Part shown: one piece after another, positions 48,101 to 59,339 of the stretch
Layout of the letters: the number at the start of each line of letters is the position of its first letter
How positions within the stretch are numbered: the stretch's first letter is position 1
Assembly: GCA_028554795.2 (NCBI GenBank)
Contig: CM068826.1
Span: forward strand, 103,964,102 to 104,028,101
Length of the DNA stretch: 64,000 bases
DNA from: Sinohyriopsis cumingii
Taxonomy: Eukaryota; Mollusca; Bivalvia; Unionida; Unionidae
Reading direction: 5' to 3'
The notes under the pieces: generated by a model
The model's input: the letters and a program-made list of their open reading frames with translations, nothing else
Told to the model about the DNA's origin: nothing
The model's database searches: none
Made by a program: the position numbers and the translations under genes

Positions 48101-51100
48101 AATTGTACAAGTGTACAACGTTATCTAAGGTGAATGTTTTTCCAGGTAAGCGACTGTATTAACACGTACCTCGCCGGAAATTACTTGCGACGAAGGGACA
48201 TTAATAACCTGATATGCACAGGTATTTTACCCCAACTATTGGTCACTCTCCTATGGATTTAAGATCAATTTCTAAACCGACACTGGTCATTCTGGATCAT
48301 GTCAAGGAGTGTACGCTCTCCATTGTTTTCCAGTCATAGGGGTAAGTGTTAAATTTATATTTCATTGATATGCGAAGCTTATTCGGTTTGTAATGTCTTA
48401 TCGCATAATAATGAATTTATTACAACGCAAATTTGCACTTTGAATTACAAGTCACTATTAGAGGTTAATGTATTAGCATATATCTAGAGATTTTACATAA
48501 ATTATTATTATGACCAGTTTTGTTTTATTGTAGCTAATTGTGATTGTGACTGTGACTAGAGCTGACTGAAGCTGTCTAAAGTTGTTTAGAGCTGTCTAGA
48601 GTTTCCAGAGTATTTAAGGCTGCATGCTGTCGATATGTATGTATGTACGTATGTCTGAGCCACGGACGCAGACGTAGCTAATTAAAAAGGGGGCTGTATG
48701 CTGTATGTACATGTATACATATGACTGTACATGTGGTGGATCCATGAAGGGTGTGAGTGGCTAATAAGAGTGTGGGCCAACCCTAGGAATCGTGCGCCTG
48801 TACAAGGGGTCTAGAAGCATACATTTGGTTCAATTGTTGTTCCAATTGGGTGCATTTATGTTCATAAGATTATTTTGAATCTTAGTTGTGTTCACAAGAT
48901 TATTTTGAATCTTAGTTGTGTTCCAAAAGATTATGTGAATCTCCCATAGTTTATGACCCTAACATGGCATTGCTATATCATAACCCGCTTATGCTGATGT
49001 TCGGCCTTAGTACTCTGTGCTGTAAAATAACCCAAATAGCTACAATCGACCACATCTGAAGTTGGGAATGAGATGGACTACAATCTACCAGACAATGGCA
49101 AACCATTTCCTTTTTGAAAACTGCACCAGAAAAATTAGTTTTACTGAAACTTCAATGAAAACTTTGTACCTTTGAAGCAAATGAAAATAGAATTTTTGTC
49201 ACCATCAATGTTTTACAATTGTTTGAGGTTGCCAAAGCAATAACAAACGGGCATTTGTTTGGCCCTTCAAAGAGTGCCTTCAATAACACACAAACCTTCA
49301 TCAAAGCAAACCAAAGACTTTTGATCAAAGAAAGTCAGCAACAAACTTCCACGTACTATAAGGATAATAAATATCGCAGTGAATTGTTTAGGGAAATGTG
49401 TTTGTTGACACTGGGATATAGATTAAACAAGGACTACCATTTTTTATGTACATATTTTATTTGTTTTCTAACAGGATTTGACTGATACATGAATTTTCTA
49501 ACATATGATTGAATATTCAAATTCATGGATTTATGCATGTATATTAACCCACTGCAGAGTGTACTAGACAAATGTAAGTTGTCAATATATAGAGGATATT
49601 TGCTTGAAACGAGTGAATAACGGATATATTTCATCGAGTGGGTGAAAAACTCAGTATTTTCACGAGTGGCATAGCCACGAGTGAAAATGCTAGAGTTTTT
49701 CACCCACGAGATGAAATGTATCCGTTATTCACTCATTTCAAGCAAATATTCTTTTCATTTCATGCTCACATACGTTGGCTACCTAAAGTTTGTGACACAG
49801 TGAATGAGAAGATTTCTTACGGTAATGTCAGCTGTTTACCGTACATGTTCTGCTGTGCTATGTGTACATGCGCACAAAATTAGTTCCACATCAGATTGAT
49901 GAAAATTAACTGATATTTCCAGAATAACAAACTACAAGTTTCAAGGATAACAGACAGGGATTATTAATCTGCTAATTATTAACTATTAATTTGCTAAGGT
50001 GCAAAATCAAAGGGAGGTAAGTATGTTCTGACCCCAAAAAGTAGCTCCGGTAGTGAAAAAATATTGTTATTTTTTCACTGCAGTGAAATATCAATAATAT
50101 TTTAATTAGAAAATCAAGTAATTCACTGCTTAGCATAAAATAAACAAGTGTATTTCAGACTTGTTTTCATTTAAACAAAATTTCCATTTACTTTTGACTC
50201 TGCATAAATCCTAGTCACCTCTTACAAACTTCACTTGTGTGTGAAATTTCAATTTATTTTCAGCTCCCTCACCTTACTAAACATTCGCTTATGTCGACAA
50301 TATTACCTTGGTCCCGAGGATGTTGAGATAAAGAAATAGTAATGTATTATGAAAATGGCAACATGTTTTGAAAATTGGCAACAAAATATTTAGGTTGGCG
50401 ACAACTTTTTTTAAAGCCAGCGTCATTCCTGGAACAGACATGATTTTGGTCTTTGATAAAAAAAAGGCTGAAAACTTTTTAAGGGTGGGGGCCTCCCCCA
50501 AAGGGTCATGACTGGCAAAGCCCCTGATTTAGGTGTCCAAAACGCATTTTAAACTCATAAAAATATGCTCTGCTGCAACTTACGATCATAAAATAAACAA
50601 AAATAATCATTTCAAAAACTAATAAACTTACTAAAATGTTAACCTGACTTCAATAATTGCACAATATTTATTGTCACATGAATTTGTTTTCCAATACTAT
50701 TGATGCTGAAGTTATTTCATGTGCATGTCCGTGTTCACATCACAGTTAAGTCACAATAATTTGTCAATTTGTGCAGCAAATATATTATACTTCTCTCTTT
50801 TCATAACAAATCTGTAAAGTAAATACCCAAGGACATCAACTACATACAAATAATCCCATACATTCACTTGTCTTTTTTTTCCAATGGACACAACCTGTTG
50901 ATATGCTAGTCGAGCTCTTTTGCAGCTTTGGCAAAAATTTATTTAGCCTTCCTTTTTGTCACCACTGACTTTTTTTGCTCGATGTGCAATCGTTTCTTTT
51001 CCTTCTCAATTAGGGCCTTTTTCCTTTCAAGCTGGTGCTTGTATTGGCAATCTGCAGTGCAAATATTCTGACAGAGGGCTACATCTGTTCTTTCATGCAA

Positions 51101-54100
51101 AAAATCTTTCTTCTTATAGTAATTAAACACTTTTTCCAGATGCCTTCTGAGCTTCAATTTTTTTCATATGCAGCTTCTTTTGTAGGTGCTGTTCCAAACT
51201 CTTCCAACTGCAATTACCGTTAATTCAGATCTTTCTTGCAGAGGTCACAAAATCCCAGTCCTCCAGCGTTCAGTTTTCTTATAAGCTTACCAACTAAATT
51301 TCTGTCAACGTTTCGCACCAGCCATTACCATGTTTTTCAAACCTTTGTCTAAATTTTTTGTGTCATGGTCTCTCGCAACAACTCAGGACTCCATGTTGTG
51401 CAAGCATGCTTCTTCTTTCTATTGTCATCAGTTTCCATTACATGAAGATTCATTGGATTAATGTAAACTTTAACCAATCAGAATACTCTTTACGAGAGTC
51501 ATGTGCTAATATATGGAACGAATAATTTACAAGGGTTGTTGCGGAATGGGACCAGAGAGACTGTTGTTAAAAAACCAGATCAGAGAATATATAAAAAAAA
51601 TAGACTATATCAAGAAAAATCTGATTCAAGCCAAGAGAAATGTGGAATTTCACTTTAAAATGGAGAAAAATCATGTCTGCTGGAAGCTAATGGCAAGCTT
51701 TCTCACATACCCACCTTGGCTGAGCCAAGACTTGAACCCACACAGAGGTGAGACATTTGTGATTGATAAAGGCAAGTACCTAATACCACCTGGCTACCTG
51801 GGGCTCCTTGTGTATAAACTGAAGGAAATGTCTTGTTAAAAAATCAGCATACTGATCAATGCACCTATTTCTCTGCGTGACTGGGCCTCAATAGCTATGG
51901 TATTTATAGGTCAAATGCACATGCTATGCCAGTCCAGATAAAAGAACTAAAATGCATGCATAATGACAGGTTTTCTGTTCTATGCAGGATATTCTGGATA
52001 TTAATTCTTCTATCAGTCCATTAGATTTAATTCTGATATCAAAGAGAATTAAGTCTTTATCTCCAAGCGATGACTGGGCTGATAACAGATATCCAAGTCT
52101 AAACTGATAAATTTTGGCATTAGATATTCCACAAACTGATATTGGAATATTTCCAGAATAAGCATTATATTATGTAGATCACTTGTTACATAGCAATAGA
52201 AATATTAGGACAGGAAGTCTCCAACAGTGAACAGTATCTATGCCACAAAGTAGCCACTCAAATCATCACTTACTAATGCAAGGGAGGTAACTCAAAATTG
52301 GGTGCAAAGATTGCTGCAGTTTAATTTCAAATCAATGTTCGGGAACCGCCATATTTACCAGAGTTTGTGTAGTACTGCTTCAGATTTGCTACAATTAACT
52401 TAATTCATTATTTCGCCATGACAGTCTACAAGTTCTCAAAATGAAATATCTTTTTGATGGAGCCACACAGCAAATCGATAAGAGTCAGATTTGTAATCCA
52501 ATTGTCATGGGTCTTGTACTTGCCCAAGCAAATATGGCTGGGCAGCCTTGGCGTATCCCTTGGAAAAGAAACAGCTTCCATTTCACCAGTACATAGCTGT
52601 CAACCCTCTAGGCTCGCAATTAGTGACAAGTGGGATAAAAATGAGTGAATTTTGAACACAATTAGTGAAAAAGTATATCATAACACTAACTCCACCCACT
52701 TCAATGGTCAGTACTGCATTATATGAAAATACCCAAAATAAAAATAAAACATTATTTACACTCATTACATGTACTCCTTTATTTGCAGCCAAATTTACTG
52801 ATATACCCAAACTTCATGCTAAATGTCATGATATGATGCTGTGGCAGTCTTGAACTTCTTCAATCAGGCTATGATAAATTTGTTTTGAAAACAGTTCAGG
52901 CTTCTTGCCTGCTGGTTAATCTTGGAGACTAAAATTGTTGCAAATTTTCATCACCTAAGGAGGCAATAAAGGAAATAATCTTTCACTGTCACTGTTGCTG
53001 ATCTCCAACTGAAAGACAGGTTATGTTCAACAAGAAAGCTCACAAACATTGATTCAGTACTGGCAGCATGCAGGACTTGTGTAGGTGGCTTAAAATACTC
53101 CAAAACTGAAAACTGCTGGGGATGCTATAGCAGTGTGCTTTTTCACATTGTTCTGCCACATGCCCACAGGGGCTAGTATCATTGCTTAAATTTATCTAAC
53201 ATACATGTACTATATAATAATATTACTACATGGTATATATACGACAGGTAAATTGTAAGCAACAATACCAGTCCCTGTGCACATTCCTAATTGCAGAATT
53301 TGCGCCACACTAGAGTGGGAAAAGCATAATGTACAACGATGTTTGATGGCTGAATGCTAGGCTCAATTATGGTGTACTCCAACCTATACTCCACCTTTTG
53401 TGGAATACAAATCTTTTTCCTTGGAGGTGAAAACATTTTAACTGCAATGTAGCTTAATTACTAAATGGCATTAATCCATAAGATGATACGTCGAACGCTG
53501 AACAATTAGTGGTGTCAGTGCATGCGTGGAAAACTCAAGCTAATTAAGATATATGCTATCTTTCACTCTCAAATATTCCAACACTCAAAAAAGTTGTCTT
53601 CGTGTAGTTTCCCAACCTCTATGTGCTTTTTGCTACCAATGTGCTTCCTCATATCATCCCTGCCACCATGCCCAATGCTAAAATTTGTGGCACACTGTGT
53701 GCAAAAAGCATGATGTACATCGGTATTTGATGGCTGAATGCACGGCCAATTATTGGTATATTCCAAACTAAACTTCACTTTTTGTGCAATACATTTCTTT
53801 TCCCTTAGTGAAGAAGATGTTTTCAAGAAGCAATGCCAAATAGTAATTCAAATCAGTGTTGGTAGCACATGCGCAAAGAAAAATTCTGGTTAACCTCAGT
53901 TTCTTTCAAAAGCATTTGTAAAACTACTCTTATGCATAAAGATTAAAATACGCTAAAATGCCTGCTACCGAACCAACTGTACCAATTGGCCATAGTTCTA
54001 CTAACATCACGACTAACAGTTCCGGACCGTTTTGGCAACTGCCGATATCACAACTAGCACTTAATAGGAAAATGTTAAATGATTGAGAATTGGGAACTTC

Positions 54101-57100
54101 ATGAATCTTTTGCATGCGACATGAATCCATGAATCGCTGTAGAAAGTCACATCAAAATCGTGAGTGCTGGCAGCTATGCTAGCATGCTGTAGGCAGTAGT
54201 GTGTTAAAACAAATGTTATATTTCACATTTTCAAGGATTTCCCAGAATAAAGAACCTGAATGCAGATATATCTTTCAAGTAAATAAACATTTATCTCTTT
54301 AAACAAAAATTATTTTTACCATTTTCTGGGATTATTCGTGTTTGAACAAACCATAAATATATTTAGGATATCCAACACATTTACTTCCATAGAATACCAA
54401 TAGCGACTAAACACTGCGATGTCTGGATCAACACTGTTTTACTTACATTTAGCATCTTTCCTCCTTGCAGTGAGAAGGAAGTCTTTGATTTCCATAATCT
54501 GTTTCGGCTGTAAAGAAAGAAGAAGAAAAAACTTTATGGCAAGTGATTTGTGCAGGGATTGGAAAATAATATTGTATTTGTGTTATGAATAATAGTGTGA
54601 ATTAGTTTATGTCGTGTACTGATCTGCCCTTGCAAGCCCCATAATTGATGGATGGGAAGGAGGCAGAATTTCTTAGTATGTCTGGTACCACGTCGTTGCT
54701 AGCCATGGTTATGATACATCAGCCTATCTACACCTTGGTGGATCTATCAGATCAGTGCTTCAGTCCGTAAATTTCATGGCAAGCCACAATATCAAATTAA
54801 AATCAAGTTGCTGAAAGCTGAACACTGCTCCTCCATAATCAAGACAAGGTGTGCACACAACTGGAACAGACTTGTGAACAAGTGATTTTCCATTATCAGT
54901 CAGTGTTTGCACAAATACATTCTTTTTATCAAATACACATGTAAAGGCTTCTTTCTGGTATGTAGTCAAACGTTCGATATTAAACATACAAATTATTCAT
55001 TTGAGATCAATTGCCTCCAACATTTTTCAGCCAATGAAAAATCAACCGCTTTTTACAAGCTATTGGTTAGTTGGCATTTTATCATTATATACTAAGGGAG
55101 GAAACTCATGAAATCCAAAAGATGTCATTTGCGCAAAGCATTAAAATATCTGACTGATCTGCCAAGATGTAGATAGGTTAACATACCAAATCTTTGGCTA
55201 GCAAAGATGCTGGTACCAATTATCACTTTTCTGATGACAAGTGCTGTGTTGCTATAGCATGCAACTTGTCCGTAACATTAGCATGATCTGAAAACTAACC
55301 TAAGAAAACTGAGCTGCTGTTCAAAGTCAGAGACCCTCACTTTGCTATGTTTCACCATTTCAGTCACAGCAAGTCTTGCATCTCATAGAACCAGATTCAT
55401 TTCTAAAAATGCAGAAAAAGTCAAACAGCCACCACTCCTGGAACACTTTATTCTGAGACATTTTGATGATGATTGACAATTATCTGATTTATGAGTGTTT
55501 GTTCATTGCATAAATCATTAAGTAAGCAGAGACATGATACCGATAGTGACACTCATTTATACAGTTTGATATAATCACTTGGATGTTAACCTCGGCGATT
55601 AGTAGATAGTGGTTATTGTTAGATCTCAGCACTATTTCAGATCATAACCATGCAGGTCCATGAGAACTAATCTAATGAATTACAATACTTGACGGCTGGT
55701 TGACCCAGATGATTGCCCCCCCCCCCCATAAATCTGAAGATGAGTTTTGGGGTTCTCCCTCAACAGGGTCTCGAGGGGCAGTGCCTCTGATTGGTGGTGG
55801 TGGTGGTGGGGGGTAGAGCATGCAATTTACAATCATAAATAAATGCTTCAGGTGAACCTTGGTATCACAGTATATAACAAAATAATCATTTGGAAAAAAA
55901 TGAACTTACCAATTTTCAAATTTACTTGAAGAAATTCAAAATGTTCACCGTCACAAAATTCTTCTCCAACGATATTAGAGCTAAAGTTATTTCATGTGCA
56001 TGTCAGTGTTTATACAGTAATTCAGTCACAATAATTTGACAATTTTTGCAGAAAATATTATATTACACTTTTCCCCTTCTCAAAACAAAAATCTGCAAAA
56101 TAAACACCAAAATACATAAAATATATACATCACATAAATTCACTTATCTTTTTTCCCTCTGGACACAATCTGTTTATATTAATATGCCAATCTTGCTCTT
56201 TTTTGCAGCCTTAACAAAAATTACTTTTGCAATCCTCTTTGTCACCACTGACACTGCTGGCTCAGTTTTCAATCTTTTTTTCTCAACATGGACATTTGTT
56301 TCTCATTTCAAACAACTCAATGTATTGTGTATAATTTGTGTTTCTGATACTACATTTCTCTGTATGCAGCTTCTTTGTGATATTCTGACTGCTGCTTTAG
56401 TACTAAGATTTGTACCCCTACTACTACTATGCTGAGGCAGTGACATCGTAGCTAGCAGCTGTGCCAAGATCTAAAAGCCTCAATTAGCATAATTCAAACA
56501 GTTTTTGGAAAGAATACAAAACGCCAGTCCTATGGCATTCAGTTTTCTTATGAACTGACCAACTACATTTCCATCAAATTTCTGCTTGAGCCATTCCCAT
56601 TTCCACATATTTTTAAAACCTTTATCCAAACCTATTGGCATCCTATTCTCTCTCAAATACTCGAGATGCCATGCTTATAAGCATGCTTCATTCTTTCCAT
56701 CAGTTTCTGTTACACGAAGATTCATCAGATGAGCAGCAACTTTTCACCACTTAGAATACTCTTTGCAATGATCGTGTGTTAAATAATACACTGAGTGAAT
56801 ACTTTACAAGCATCATTGCAGGATGTGATCAGACGTACCGCTTTTGAAAAAAAACAAAGAATACATCAAGAATCTGATTTTTCTCATAAAAAGTGGAATT
56901 CCACTTAAAACAGAAAAAACATGTCTGTTTACTATAAAATGTTTAAAGAGACAATAAATTTACACCAGCGACTTGTGAAAGCCAGTTATTAAAATGCAGC
57001 TTTACCGCTTAATAGCAAATCTGATGCATAATTAGTCCTTTTGATCCAGCTACTATGTGAATTTCAGGTGCAATATGTAATTTACCCCCAATTTTATATG

Positions 57101-58193
57101 TTGTGAAATCCTGAGGCATCATTACAATTATTATTTAACAGTGTCATCAGCATGGTGTTGCGCCTGCAGTCCACCAGAGAACTTGGTCAGTGGACAGTTA
57201 TTCACAATGTGTGACATGGTCTGTAAAGCACTACAGCTAAATGAATTGAAAGCTGCCTGGCCCCATTGGACACACCACAGCTAAATGAATTGAAAGCTGC
57301 CTGGCCCCATTGGACACACCACAGCTATACAAACTGTAAGCTGCCTGGCCCCATTGGACACACCACAGCAACAGGAAGAGTAAGCCGCCTAGCCCCATTG
57401 GACACACCACAGCTAAATGAAGAGAAAGCTGCCTGGCCCCATTGGACACACCACAGCTATACAAATTGTAAGCCGCCTAGCCCCATCAGACAAGGCTGAC
57501 TGCACAACAACCCTGACCTGTCCAGAAATGGTTCAGCTTGGTTACAATATTCAGATAAGACAAAGATAAAACAACTGATACAAACAGGCACCCCCCCCCC
57601 ATAATGGGAATAAAATGGGTGTGATGTACCCTTCCCCACTTTGTAAGAAGTGACAGAGAGGAAACCTAATGCACAGAGATAATGTTTCTGATGAATTGCT
57701 GACGACTAGTTTTAAAATAACTTTGTACACTTTGCACTTTATGGATTTTATCTAGCTTCATTTTTGGTTTATTTACCTTTATGGAATACCAAAACTTACT
57801 AAGCAACGAATAGCCAAGATTATGTTGATTTGTCATTTAATTGTATACATACATTACTTTGTAGATGCCTGCAGCACTTTTTAGGCTCACTGATGTAAAA
57901 ATCACTAACTACACATCTTCTATTGTCTTAAAAATATAGTTCTTGCAATGTCTACTTTTCTCTTATTTAGTATAACATGCATACTTATTTCATACTTTTA
58001 ATGATGAAATAGTCAAATTTTACTATCTACCATATATGCCCGTGTACAAGTCGAGTCAAATTGCAAACAATATAGACAATGATCTGCCATTACATGTGTC
58101 AGCAGATCGTGATCTAAGAGGTCTGAAGTTGGACACAACTTACAAATAAGCATATCTGGTAATCTTCACACCCGTATAAACAGTACTCACCAT
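45125..58193 (-). CDS. RPL38: Ribosomal protein L38 (eL38), four coding exons
   Basis: A structural protein of the large (60S) cytosolic ribosomal subunit. Coding exons in order are 58191-58193 (the ATG alone), 54447-54507, 47378-47500 and 45125-45150; together they make 213 bases, or 70 codons plus TGA, exactly the family length. The translation starts [19 protein letters not shown], continues through [20 protein letters not shown], and ends [12 protein letters not shown], almost identical to animal eL38. All junctions have GT/AG sites: after the ATG, within the codon for Ser22 (T/CT) and within the Gly codon (G/GT). Splitting directly after the start codon is common in ribosomal protein genes. 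The introns are large for this gene class (3.7, 6.9 and 2.2 kb) and full of repeats. No other gene is interleaved. Confidence 0.97.
45151..47377 (-). other. RPL38 intron 3
   Basis: An intron of 2.2 kb with donor gtacag at its start and acceptor ttttcttttcag at its end on the minus strand. A stray unit of the 3'-flank repeat lies at 47150-47250. Open frames on the plus strand at 45308-45819 and on the minus strand at 46546-46910 have no homology I recognise and are probably chance. I found no convincing snoRNA by eye. Confidence 0.85.
48861..48920. repeat. 30 bp tandem duplication in RPL38 intron 2
   Basis: Two near-identical units (ttcataagattattttgaat then cttagttgtg, with c for t in the second) sit head to tail, followed by a degenerate third start at 48921. 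Confidence 0.9.
49597..49750. repeat. Foldback (palindromic) element in RPL38 intron 2
   Basis: The left arm tatttgcttgaaacgagtga... and the right arm ...tcactcatttcaagcaaata are reverse complements over about 75 bp with few mismatches, separated by about 3 bases in the middle (gtggc-ata-gccac). In RNA this folds into one long hairpin. There is no coding capacity and no clear target duplication. It resembles non-autonomous foldback/MITE-type DNA elements, but its family is not established. Confidence 0.9.
50440..51665 (-). repeat. Zinc-finger repeat, copy A (RPL38 intron 2)
   Basis: One of two diverged copies of a ~1.2 kb repeat (copy B at 55720-56930). Shared landmarks are aagttatttcatgtgcatgt (50711 and 55985), cacaataatttgncaatttn (50753 and 56027), a ccaccactgac-type word (50965 and 56247) and a cattcagttttcttatnanc word (51267 and 56528). 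On the minus strand it holds the remnant zinc finger annotated separately. It ends near 51665, where a SINE-2 fragment follows. Its class is unknown; a DNA transposon is likely. Confidence 0.7.
50939..51480 (-). pseudogene. Zinc-finger protein remnant in copy A
   Basis: The minus strand gives [14 protein letters not shown] (about 51420), [17 protein letters not shown] (about 51260-51215), then in another frame [17 protein letters not shown] (about 51200-51150), then a 72-residue basic, coiled-coil-like frame with many KK pairs ending at 50939. FCDLC...H-x5-H is the spacing of a C2H2/U1-type finger. The parts lie in different frames with internal stops, so it is dead. Parent family not identified. 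Confidence 0.55.
51681..51812 (-). repeat. SINE-2 fragment
   Basis: The plus strand reads gaagctaatggcaagctttc, gagccaagacttgaacccac, agaggtgaga and ctacctggggctcct, which are the 5' half of SINE-2 in reverse. The 3' half and the (CAA)n tail are missing. Confidence 0.8.
53285..53440 (-). pseudogene. hAT-like zinc-finger fragment, copy 1
   Basis: The minus-strand reading contains [20 protein letters not shown], parallel to the [20 protein letters not shown] segment of copy 2 about 370 bp away. The FCxxC part is already destroyed. It is an older or faster-decaying duplicate. Confidence 0.5.
53569..53826 (-). pseudogene. hAT-like zinc-finger fragment, copy 2
   Basis: An 85-codon minus-strand frame with [20 protein letters not shown] followed by [10 protein letters not shown]. 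The pattern FC-x2-C-x4-FS-x-x-HGG-x3-D-x2-KH-x5-H is the N-terminal finger found in many hAT-type transposase-like proteins. Only this domain is present, with no catalytic part, so it is a fragment inside RPL38 intron 2. It starts mid-protein and makes nothing on its own. Confidence 0.55.
54760..54987 (-). pseudogene. RecQ-like helicase N-terminal remnant
   Basis: The minus-strand frame [20 protein letters not shown] then [20 protein letters not shown] resembles the start of RecQ-type helicases, where the Q-motif region is followed by a Walker A (consensus PTGxGKS). Here the Walker A reads TLTDNGKS, so two consensus residues are lost. Only about 75 residues survive. Multicopy helicase fragments of this sort are common in invertebrate genomes. 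It lies in RPL38 intron 1, on the gene's own strand, but is not an exon of it. Confidence 0.5.
55720..56930 (-). repeat. Zinc-finger repeat, copy B (RPL38 intron 1)
   Basis: Diverged duplicate of 50440-51665 in the same orientation and the same gene. The minus strand near 56540 gives [16 protein letters not shown], matching the [14 protein letters not shown] of copy A, but the second Cys is lost. The 129-codon plus-strand frame at 56046-56435 lies antisense to the repeat and is a by-product. Confidence 0.65.
57222..57490. repeat. 44 bp minisatellite in RPL38 intron 1
   Basis: The word ccccattgga starts at 57261, 57305, 57349, 57393 and 57437, and a degenerate ccccatcaga at 57481, always exactly 44 bp apart. 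Units contain cacaccacagctaaatgaat and agctgcctgg. About six units. The period is not a multiple of three, and open frames over it on both strands are artefacts of repetition. Confidence 0.97.
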
Positions 58194-58243
58194 TGTTATT
58201 AGCAGATCTCTCCGACACACAGTTGGATCAAAACTGTAAAAAG
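58194..58243 (-). promoter_or_regulatory. RPL38 5' leader with pyrimidine tract
   Basis: Minus-strand sequence tttctttttacagttttgat leads into the leader that ends ctaataaca-ATG. Two readings are possible. Either ctttttac at 58243 is a 5'TOP transcription start of the kind used by ribosomal protein genes, giving a 50-base leader. Or the pyrimidine tract and cag form a 3' splice site, so that the leader exon begins at 58233 and a noncoding exon lies farther upstream. The ATG has A at -3. Confidence 0.55.
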
Positions 58244-59101
58244 AAATTAAATTAAAAGTTACCTAGGGTTTTGTTCACACTGCATAGCTGAAAATTATCT
58301 GTACATAAAAATATTTGTATGCAGGTGTTCGAAAACTCAAATCCAACATAAATACATGTACAGTGGTTATCTCCAGAACACAGATGCATGTCAAGTTATA
58401 AATCTTGCAAATAAATTATCTTTTCAAGCTAACTTCCTGCATAACAGATAAGAGGTAATCCAAGCCTGTTTAAGCTGAAATTGGGGCAGACCATTTAGTT
58501 TTGGTAGTAGGAATGGATGGAGGTCTGGGATTTACCACCCTACAATAGCTTACAAAAGAACAGTTTTGCTCTGACACAAAGATGTATCATGTCAAAGATG
58601 GTCAATTTCTTTTCAGCATTTCCCTATTTTTAAATGGTGGATTGGCACAATTTGTACAACTCTAAAAGCCCTTTTATGCCATGACGAGTTTTGCAATATT
58701 TGGTCAATGTCTATTTTGCTTTTCAGAAGATTATTTTACAGTTTTCCTTTCTTTCTGCTGAGGACATATTCAGTGGTACATCATTTGTAGAAAATCTGAT
58801 AATTTGCAACTATGATAAGAAAAGGCCACTGCTATAGAAAACTATCTGATGCATACAATTTGGCAATGTGACTCAGAAATGATGGAAAGGTAGACAAGTG
58901 TTTCAACTAGAATGTGTATGTTCTTGCAATATGAACTAGAATGTGTATGTCCTTGCAATATGAACTAATGCTTCAACAATATAAGGGATGCAAACGAGGC
59001 CAAATATTACATCAGCTGCTGAAATATTTGAGATACAATAAACCCCATCACAAATAAACACCACTTACATCATAAGACTTTTAAAAAAATGATAGTATAC
59101 T
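58244..59101. other. Upstream region of RPL38
   Basis: AT-rich, without TATA box or CpG cluster that I can see. A weak copy of the degenerate repeat known from 37301-37900 sits at about 58600-58760. A 26 bp direct repeat (gaactagaatgtgtatgt core) occurs at about 58906 and 58932. Confidence 0.45.
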
Positions 59102-59339
59102 GTTGTTGTGGCTTAACGCCATTTTTCAGCACATGATGGGCCATTTATGAAGGTCAGCATAAATGGTGGAGGAAAACTACTGGGACAAAACCACCTACCC
59201 AAGGGAAGCTTCTCGAAAGCTTTTCACATAACCATATAGGCCGAGCCCGAGACTTGAAAAAAAAAAAAACGCAGACAGTGAGATGGCAGTGATAGGTAAA
59301 GGCATGCACTTTAGATTACTTGGTCTACTGGGGTTCCTC
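59102..59339 (-). repeat. SINE-2, near full length, decayed
   Basis: The plus strand begins tgttgttgtggcttaacgcc, with the (CAA)n tail in reverse shrunk, then aaatggtggaggaaaactac and cttttcacataaccatatag, a head region containing an A-run, and ends tactggggttcctcc. It has more changes than the copies at 35.3 and 41.1 kb and no clear target duplication. Confidence 0.85.

Noticed and set aside
48140-49080. Non-AT-rich patch that might be the edge of an LTR-type or other element
   Set aside because: No paired terminal repeats, primer site or coding motif was visible, so no element is claimed.
49219-49485. 88-codon frame in RPL38 intron 2
   Set aside because: No domain and antisense to the gene; consistent with chance.
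52862-52948. Possible C/D box snoRNA on the minus strand (ggtgatga ... ctga, about 85 bases) in RPL38 intron 2
   Set aside because: The box spacing fits, but the terminal stem is weak and I could not identify a guide; small-RNA data would be needed.
57266-57499. Repetitive open frames on both strands over the 44 bp array
   Set aside because: By-product of the minisatellite.
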